Source: Strongylocentrotus pallidus
Taxonomy: Eukaryota; Echinodermata; Echinoidea; Camarodonta; Strongylocentrotidae
NCBI GenBank assembly: GCA_030265145.1
Contig: JARBES010000113.1
Span: 11,883,340-11,920,744, forward strand
Length of the DNA stretch: 37,405 nucleotides
Reading direction: 5' to 3'
Shown: positions 32,609-37,405 of the stretch, one piece after another
How the letters are laid out: each line of letters opens with the position of its first letter
Position numbering within the stretch: position 1 is the stretch's first letter
The notes under the pieces: generated by a model
Told to the model about the DNA's origin: nothing
What the model saw: the letters and a program-made list of their open reading frames with translations, nothing else
Databases searched by the model: none
Made by a program: the position numbers and the translations under genes

Positions 32609-32767
32609 TTGTGGAGCCCATCTCCATTGCCATCCACCCTGAGGAGGGCCAAGTCTTCTATACAGGAGAGAACATTGCCTTCTTATGCCTCACCCAAGGA
32701 ACCTTTGCCCCAGAGAATCCCCAATGGAGAGACCCCAGCGGAAGGGTGGCTGGCATCAGGCAAACCA
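32609..32767 (+). CDS. Ig domain 5, first half (exon)
   Basis: The acceptor is CTTTGTTGCAG and the donor is A|GTAAGT; 159 nt, phase 1-1. It reads V-E-P-I-S-I-A-I-H-P-E-E-G, then I-A-F-L-C-L-T-Q-G for strand B and P-Q-W-R-D-P-S-G for strand C, ending G-I-R-Q-T. GC content is higher than in the surrounding intron. Confidence 0.92.
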
Positions 32768-32798
32768 GTAAGTATTGTTCACAGATATAGGCTAGATA

Positions 32799-33051
32799 AA
32801 GGGGGTGTAGCATGACGAGACTATGTGTCTTTCCTGTGGCCTAATTTGGGCCAATCGGGTATAATACGACGACGCGAACGCCGTATTTACGTGCGTGCAA
32901 CATACACAAAACCGAAGCGTGAGGAGAACTGCGGTCTGTTTCGCAAACACTAGCGCACGCTGATGGTTAATCAAGTCCATTCGTTTACGTACAGTTGTCC
33001 AAAAGAAGTTGTAGATGGCGTTAACCAGTATTTGCAATGCTACACCCCCTT
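32799..33051. mobile_element. Tc1/mariner-type MITE, 253 bp
   Basis: Inverted ends AAGGGGGTGTAGCAT (left) and ATGCTACACCCCCTT (right) match perfectly over 15 bp and are flanked by TA on both sides (32797-32798 and 33052-33053), the Tc1/mariner target duplication. The interior is CpG-rich (for example ACGACGACGCGAACGCCG) and has no transposase. It sits about 30 bp after the Ig5 first-half donor. Confidence 0.8.
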
Positions 33052-33744
33052 TAAAGTTACAGTCAAACCTGGCTCAATGGCCACCTATCTATTGTGGCCC
33101 TGTATTTCGTCTTTATCTTGAACGTGCCCCTTCACTTCAATTCAATGAAATTTCATTATCATCAGAAATTGTAGAAGTACAAATGTCATTTGTTAATGCT
33201 TGTAAATTTGTAACATGTAATGCTCAAGGCTAATCCTTTTGCCATAGTTTGATTCTCAGAAGCTCGTAAGTACATGGATGTTAAATACTTCTTGTACTCC
33301 TTGATTGTTTCAGTTCTAATGTACCAGACCGTAGAGCAGGTTTCTGCCAATGTATTTTAGTGATGAAATGATGCTTTGCTGTATATGTGTTGTGAATTGC
33401 TGGCAATAGACCAGTTCACGGTTAGCAAATGTCCCAAATGACCCCGAATATCCACAGATCTTCATAACATGAAGAGGTCCCACTTTGTACGTTTTGAAAT
33501 GATCAATCCTACGGTGATGGAGGTGCTACCTAAATAGCCTTTGTTTCCACCTGTGTGTCATGGAGTGCACTGCTTGTGCATAAATGAATAATGATTACAT
33601 AACTTTCATGAGCATGTATCCAGTATTTTGTCTCCGTGTATTTCACAATTTGATCTGCACTGCCCTTTATCTGCTTGTGCTCAGACTGCAACTATGAACT
33701 GGCTGATTGATAACATGTGATAACTCGTTAATATCTTTTCTTAG
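33052..33744 (+). other. Rest of the Ig5 intron
   Basis: About 0.7 kb of unremarkable intron sequence; nothing recognised. Confidence 0.7.
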
Positions 33745-33882
33745 GCGTGGACCGTATTTTCACCTTTGCTGTCAACTCGACTGCCACCAGGCTTTACATC
33801 AGACCCCTAGCTGAGGGAGATGCTGGCTACTTCACTTGTGCAACTGGCCCTCTGAACAGCACTATATTCATCAGTATTGAAG
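33745..33882 (+). CDS. Ig domain 5, second half (exon)
   Basis: The acceptor is TTTTCTTAG and the donor is G|GTACAT; 138 nt, phase 1-1. It reads V-D-R-I-F-T-F-A-V-N-S-T-A-T, then E-G-D-A-G-Y-F-T-C-A-T-G-P-L-N-S-T and ends F-I-S-I-E. The D-A-G-Y-F-T-C motif supplies the second Ig Cys (Phe for Tyr). Two N-S-T sequons are present. Confidence 0.92.
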
Positions 33883-34496
33883 GTACATATAGGCAGTTAT
33901 GCTGATTATATATGTTCAGACAGTCAAATTAGACTGGGGTAAATTGTGAATAACCTATCATGCCTCCTTTCATATTACAGACAGTTCAAAGTATTGAACT
34001 TGTTCAAAAGCTATATTTAACCAACAAGAAGAATGTGGTGGTCTTAATGAACGAAGAGGGCACTGCATACTTTACAATATGAGTGCCATGCTATTTTGGA
34101 AATGTATCACATTAACATTACGTGGACATTCAAACTCTTTCCCACTTTGTTTTGAATAATAATGCGAACACTATGCATAGAAAATTTGGTTCATGGCAAA
34201 TATTATAATTTAAATAAAGGCCAATCATATTCAAATCATAGCCAATCACACAAATGGTCTCATGGCACTATGATTAGAAGCCTCCATATACTTTGAATTC
34301 TGTGACCTGTTAGAACCTCAATTGAATATATTAAAATGTTCATATCAAGTGCTACAAAAATATTCTGCTGAAATGATATCACAGATGAGTCATATAAATG
34401 TCATGTGCCTTTTGCTTACTAAGTTGTAGTGACGGTAAGTATTTTGTGGTATCATCATCACAACTATAATATTCCATCATGTTTTCCTTCTTTTAG
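33883..34496 (+). other. Intron between Ig5 and EGF7
   Basis: A 614 bp AT-rich intron with no recognisable element. Confidence 0.75.
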
Positions 34497-34595
34497 AACG
34501 CCCTTGTCCTCTGAACTGTGCTAATGGAGGAACATGTATGGATGGCGTCTGCTCCTGCCCCGAAGGCTACCAAGGATCTTTCTGCCAGATTGGAA
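34497..34595 (+). CDS. EGF-like domain 7 (exon)
   Basis: The acceptor is CTTCTTTTAG and the donor is A|GTAAGT; 99 nt, phase 1-1. The core reads C-P-L-N-C-A-N-G-G-T-C-M-D-G-V-C-S-C, then P-E-G-Y-Q-G-S-F-C. It is followed closely by Ig6 after a short intron that contains a decayed Ig6 copy. Confidence 0.92.
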
Positions 34596-34721
34596 GTAAG
34601 TCCATTTTCTCTTCACTTCGACACTTATCTCTCTCTGTCTCTCTCTCCCCCTGAAATCCCTTTGTTTTTTTGCATGCTGCTTATGAGTTACATTCATGGC
34701 TTTGTTCTCTTTCATTCCTAA

Positions 34722-34811
34722 TTGGTTTCCAATCATCTATTGTCATGCCAGTATTGAAAAAAGCCCAATGGTTGTTAATCATATTGAGTTATTGTGCAGG
34801 ACCAAGGGAGG
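34722..34811 (+). pseudogene. Decayed copy of the 5' half of the Ig6 exon
   Basis: It matches the first ~90 nt of the exon at 34902 (TTGGTTTCCAATCATCTATTG and onward to GAGTTATTGTGCAGGACCA) about 180 bp upstream of it. The acceptor AG has become AA and the frame is broken by a small deletion, so it is not usable. The flank TTCATTCCTAATTGG matches the flank of the true exon, showing that intron sequence was copied as well. Confidence 0.85.
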
Positions 34812-34901
34812 GGCCATGAACAGTTCTACCCATTACTGACATATAGCATTCAGCCTATGTATATTCATGACTTCATCTCTGTACCTCTCATTTATTCTTA
34901 G

Positions 34902-35060
34902 TTGGTTTCCAGTCATCTATTGTCATCATCCCAAGTATCGAAAAGAGTCCGATGGTTGGTGAGGACATTGAGTTCTTGTGTAGGACCAGCGGAACCAATG
35001 CTCCAAGGTATCCATTCTGGAGAAACCCTAATGGCAAGGTCATCTCATCGAACCCATCAA
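34902..35060 (+). CDS. Ig domain 6, first half (exon)
   Basis: The acceptor is TTTATTCTTAG and the donor is A|GTAAGT; 159 nt, phase 1-1. It reads G-F-Q-S-S-I-V-I-I-P-S-I-E-K, then I-E-F-L-C-R-T-S-G for strand B and P-F-W-R-N-P-N-G for strand C, ending I-S-S-N-P-S. Partial copies lie on both sides: one of its 5' half upstream and two of its 3' end downstream. Confidence 0.92.
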
Positions 35061-35227
35061 GTAAGTTCACATATTTTCTAGATAACATTTAGAAGGTAGG
35101 GTTGATGCAAGAAGAACCTGTTCTTGAACTTCATGAAAGGGCAAGTGAGAGATGTATTGAGTTGAATTATTGAAATTCAAAATTGAAGAAAGAGATTTGT
35201 AAATTTTCTAAATATGATATCATTATA

Positions 35228-35310
35228 AGGTATTCATATTAATTCCGGAGGAACCATAACAGCAAGATCTTCTCGTCGAATCCATTAAGTAAGTTCAGAT
35301 CTTCTCTAGA
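35228..35310 (+). pseudogene. Decayed copy of the 3' end of the Ig6 exon with donor, first
   Basis: GGTATTCATATTAATTCCGG through TCGAATCCATTAAGTAAGTTC resembles the end of the exon at 34902 (GGTATCCATTCTGGAG ... GAACCCATCAAGTAAGTTC), including the GTAAGT donor and about 20 bp of intron. It is frame-damaged and has no acceptor. Confidence 0.8.
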
Positions 35311-35446
35311 CAATGTGCATCCGAAATGGCTCAGAAATCTGTTCTTAATTTTCCTTAAAGGGCAATGGAAGGTTTGTATCTAGTCAAATTATTGAAAATC
35401 GTAATTGAAGAAAGAGATTTTAGTTTTTTAATTGAGATTATTGTAA

Positions 35447-35522
35447 GGGTATTCGTTCTGGAGGAATCCTAACAGCAAGATCATCTCCTCAAATCCGTGA
35501 AGTAAGTTCAGATCTTCTCCAG
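35447..35522 (+). pseudogene. Decayed copy of the 3' end of the Ig6 exon with donor, second
   Basis: A further copy of the same exon end (GGTATTCGTTCTGGAGGAAT ... TGAAGTAAGTTCAGATCTTC), about 220 bp after the first, again with an intact GTAAGT. The shared downstream GTTCAGATCTTCTC shows that these two copies are closer to each other than to the true exon. Confidence 0.8.
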
Positions 35523-36040
35523 ATTGTAATAGGGATTAGAAAAGTAAGTTCACAGTTTGTCTGGGTAGTATTTATTGGGATTGGTGAAGAAATATTCTTG
35601 AATGACTATGAGGTATATTATTTTCAGGTCCATTAATTGTACAACTTTAAAAAAGTAAATTTATCTAAAACTAAGATGCTGCCACTTTTATATTCTACAT
35701 CTTTACTATAAATGTACTTTTCTTTCTAATAAAACTCAAGTTTTCAAACAAAAAAGCAATGCAAATACAAATACAGAAGATACAGAAACAATTATATAGA
35801 AATGAAATTAATGAAACCATTTAAGTTAACTTCTGCCTCTTTCAATTTGAAAATATGCTCTGTGTTATTATCTGTTTGGGATTTTAAAAAATGGCCTTGA
35901 AAACAGAAGTACAAAAGAATTGGAAACAATTATATGGAAAACAAATTAATGCAACCGTAAGTTTACACTTGTCTCTTACAAGTAGGACATATGCTATTAG
36001 CAACAAAAAATGATCTTTTGATGCTCTCTGATGTTTTCAG
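35523..36040 (+). other. Rest of the Ig6 intron
   Basis: An AT-rich stretch with an imprecise internal repeat (AATTATATAGAAATGAAATT near 35790 versus AATTATATGGAAAACAAATT near 35930). No exon is visible. Confidence 0.6.
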
Positions 36041-36181
36041 TTCGGGATCACCGTGTTTACACCCAGCGTCTTTCAGACTACGAGACCAAATTGATCATCC
36101 ATAACTTCACCAACTATGACATGGGCATCTACCGCTGCAACGGAGGCCCTCTTACAACTACCTTCACCATCGTCCTTGCAG
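36041..36181 (+). CDS. Ig domain 6, second half (exon)
   Basis: The acceptor is ATGTTTTCAG and the donor is G|GTAGGT; 141 nt, phase 1-1. It reads R-D-H-R-V-Y-T-Q-R-L-S-D-Y, then N-F-T-N-Y-D-M-G-I-Y-R-C-N-G-G-P-L and ends F-T-I-V-L-A. D-M-G-I-Y-R-C is the Ig signature. N-F-T is a glycosylation site. Confidence 0.92.
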
Positions 36182-36330
36182 GTAGGTTCAAAGCACATGT
36201 CGATAATAATAATAGTCTGTTCTTGTAACAGACATGATCTAACATCCCTATGCACTTCCAAATAGCTTTGGAATTTATTAAACTAGCTTTACCTCGGTCA
36301 TTCGTTACCAGTGCACTGCATTTCAAGGAT

Positions 36331-36423
36331 TAGTCCCACCAGGTACCCATTTACATCACCTGGGTGGAGTGTGGCAAATGAAGATAATTGTCTTGCCAAA
36401 AGGCATTAGTGTTGTGGCAGGGG
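36331..36423 (-). repeat. SINE fragment (minus strand)
   Basis: Reverse-complemented, it reads CACTAATGCCTTTTGGCAAG, then CACTCCACCCAGGTGATG and AAATGGGTACCTGGTGGGAC, matching the body of the SINE at 31760-31830. Confidence 0.8.
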
Positions 36424-36588
36424 TGTTTTCAGAAATAATGGGAGACGGACTTGATCTTCATCAATCTTTGGGCGTATGACTATCAAAATATCTAAAGGTT
36501 ATTTAATAATATTTAGCTTTTATAAGAATCCCTTGGAATTGTAATGAGAGAGAGCACAAACACGAGTATTTGCTCTCCCATCTTTTAG

Positions 36589-36632
36589 AATAATCTTGCG
36601 ATCTTCCTTGTATGAATGGAGGAACATGTAAC
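36589..36632 (+). pseudogene. Decayed copy of the 5' end of the EGF8 exon
   Basis: After TGCTCTCCCATCTTTTAG the sequence reads S-C-D-L-P-C-M-N-G-G-T-C-N then a stop, a clear match to the EGF8 start at 36838, with the same GAGAGAG ... TGCTCTCC upstream context about 249 bp apart. An early stop (TAA) precedes the first Cys codon and no donor follows. Confidence 0.85.
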
Positions 36633-36837
36633 TGATTTTTGTATTGCCTATTGGTATCAGTTTTCCTGTTTTAGACCATTGGGTGTTTGAGAATTTACCA
36701 TTTGAAGTATGCAATTATAAATATAATGATGACTTGGAATTTAAAAGAGAGAGAAAGAGAAATACAAAATGGGAGAGAGAGGTGGAGAGAGAGAAAATAT
36801 AGAAAACGTAAAGATATTTTGCTCTCCTTTCTTTCAG

Positions 36838-36936
36838 AACGATCATGTGATCCACCCTGTATAAATGGAGGAATATGTAACAACGGAGTCTGTGACTGTG
36901 CTGATGGATTCATTGGTGGACACTGTGAACTCACAG
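36838..36936 (+). CDS. EGF-like domain 8 (exon)
   Basis: The acceptor is CCTTTCTTTCAG and the donor is G|GTATGT; 99 nt, phase 1-1. The core reads C-D-P-P-C-I-N-G-G-I-C-N-N-G-V-C-D-C, then A-D-G-F-I-G-G-H-C, ending E-L-T. This is the last coding exon in view and it ends in an open frame, so the gene continues past the window. Confidence 0.92.
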
Positions 36937-37096
36937 GTATGTTTCTTCTACATAATAATAATAATAATAACTAGAAATTTAATTCGTCATGGGGACGAAT
37001 TAGGTGGTCTGTGTTCAATACCCAATACATATTCAATAGATTTAGTATTCAAAGGAGATGGTACAGTGAAAGGTCAAAAAGAAAAAAAAGATTGTT

Positions 37097-37170
37097 GGAG
37101 ACGCCTGGACTCGAACCAGGGACCTCGAGGTTGGAAGTCAAGTGCGTTACCAATATACCAAAACATTTCC
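37097..37170 (-). tRNA. tRNA-like sequence, Gly(TCC)-like (minus strand; likely pseudogene or SINE head)
   Basis: On the minus strand a 74-nt segment has a perfect T arm (CCTGG-TTCGAGT-CCAGG), box B GGTTCGAGTCC, a box A-like TGGTATATTGG and an anticodon region with CTTCCAA. A T-run that could stop pol III follows within 10 bp. The acceptor stem has one mismatch and one G-U pair, and the anticodon loop looks two bases too long, so a decayed tRNA or the head of a SINE is more likely than a working tRNA. Confidence 0.4.
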
Positions 37171-37405
37171 CATAGAGATTACACGTAAACGGAAAATGGA
37201 ATTCTCAAATCCCACTTTGCAAAAGCATGATCCCGGCATCTGATCGAAAAATAAAGGGCACATTTGTGATAGCTTATTGTCTCAGCTACAACATACTCAA
37301 AGCTCAGCGAAAACAAAGCTAAGACGATGGAGATATTGCTCGTGAAAGACGGGAATGTAGAATCCAGTTTTGAGAAAAAGTCATGTCCCATAGAGAATAC
37401 ACGCA
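37169..37405. repeat. Short dispersed repeat, two copies at the window end
   Basis: CCCATAGAGATTACACG at 37169-37185 recurs as CCCATAGAGAATACACG at 37387-37403, 218 bp apart and in the same orientation. The element probably continues beyond the window; its family is not recognised. Confidence 0.45.

Larger units (their letters stand above)
36182..36837 (+). other. Intron between Ig6 and EGF8
   Basis: An intron of 656 bp holding a minus-strand SINE fragment, a decayed EGF8 copy and a GA-rich stretch (36745-36800). Confidence 0.75.
810..36936 (+). other. Partial gene: modular Ig/EGF extracellular protein (28 candidate exons)
   Basis: All coding exons found lie on the plus strand and form one gene open at both ends. 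Every exon starts after AG, ends before GT and is phase 1-1, so any can be skipped without a frameshift. Ig domains use two exons: the first carries the B-strand Cys and the W of strand C, the second carries the D-x-G-x-Y-x-C motif, usually followed by an A/G-G-P motif. EGF domains use one exon of 99 nt (one is 105) with six Cys in the pattern C-x3-C-x5-C-x4-C-x-C-x8-C and a CxNGGxC core. This compact EGF type is known from WIF1, tenascins and Tie receptors. Many N-x-S/T sites fit a secreted or surface protein. No signal peptide, membrane segment, FNIII or kinase is in view, so Tie-like identity is only a guess; the gene is not recognised with certainty. Confidence 0.88.

Noticed and set aside
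32861-32870. TAATACGAC, resembling the start of a T7 phage promoter
   Set aside because: Only nine bases match and it lies inside a mariner-type MITE; chance.

Overview
This is a eukaryotic, intron-rich window, almost certainly from an echinoderm and most likely a sea urchin. The pointers are many tRNA-derived SINEs with ATT-repeat tails, GATG-type simple repeats, frequent TACATGTA and ACCGGTA strings, and a histone-type hairpin followed by the purine-rich spacer CAAGAAAGA, the classic sea-urchin histone 3' processing signal. No bacterial or organellar genes were seen. Species assignment is inference.

One plus-strand gene runs through the whole window. I reconstruct 28 candidate coding exons between 810 and 36936. 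All have AG/GT borders, all begin and end in phase 1, and together they hold 1,081 codons. They encode a modular extracellular protein of immunoglobulin-like (Ig) domains, each split over two exons, and compact six-cysteine EGF-like domains (WIF1/tenascin/Tie style), each in one exon. Order as assembled: Ig1-EGF1-Ig2-EGF2-[gap]-EGF1'-Ig2'-EGF2'-Ig3-EGF3-EGF4-Ig4-EGF5-EGF6-Ig5-EGF7-Ig6-EGF8. Neither the start (signal peptide) nor the end (membrane anchor, kinase or other tail) is in the window, so the protein cannot be named. A Tie-like receptor or another Ig/EGF adhesion protein would fit.

Layout: 1-2480 holds Ig1, decayed copies of its acceptor end, a SINE and a LINE tail. 2487-10996 and 11097-19870 are two copies of the same ~8.5 kb block, separated by a 100-N gap that lies exactly at the copy boundary; this looks like two unmerged haplotypes, though a true tandem duplication is possible. 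Each copy carries two 33-nt in-frame microexons inside the Ig2 intron. 19901-21246 is Ig3, interrupted by ~0.95 kb of GATGGT-type microsatellite. 21247-25825 holds a piggyBac-like element over a second gap, then EGF3 and a quiet 2.9 kb intron. 25826-32088 holds EGF4, Ig4, EGF5 and EGF6, with an unusual minisatellite built from the end of the Ig4 exon and, in the next intron, a repeat with histone-type hairpins and a hammerhead-like core. 32609-36936 holds Ig5, EGF7, Ig6 and EGF8 with more exon-fragment duplications. The window ends in an intron with a tRNA-like sequence on the minus strand.

The recurring oddity is partial exon copies that keep a splice site: the acceptor side of Ig1 and EGF8, the donor side of Ig4, and both sides of Ig6.
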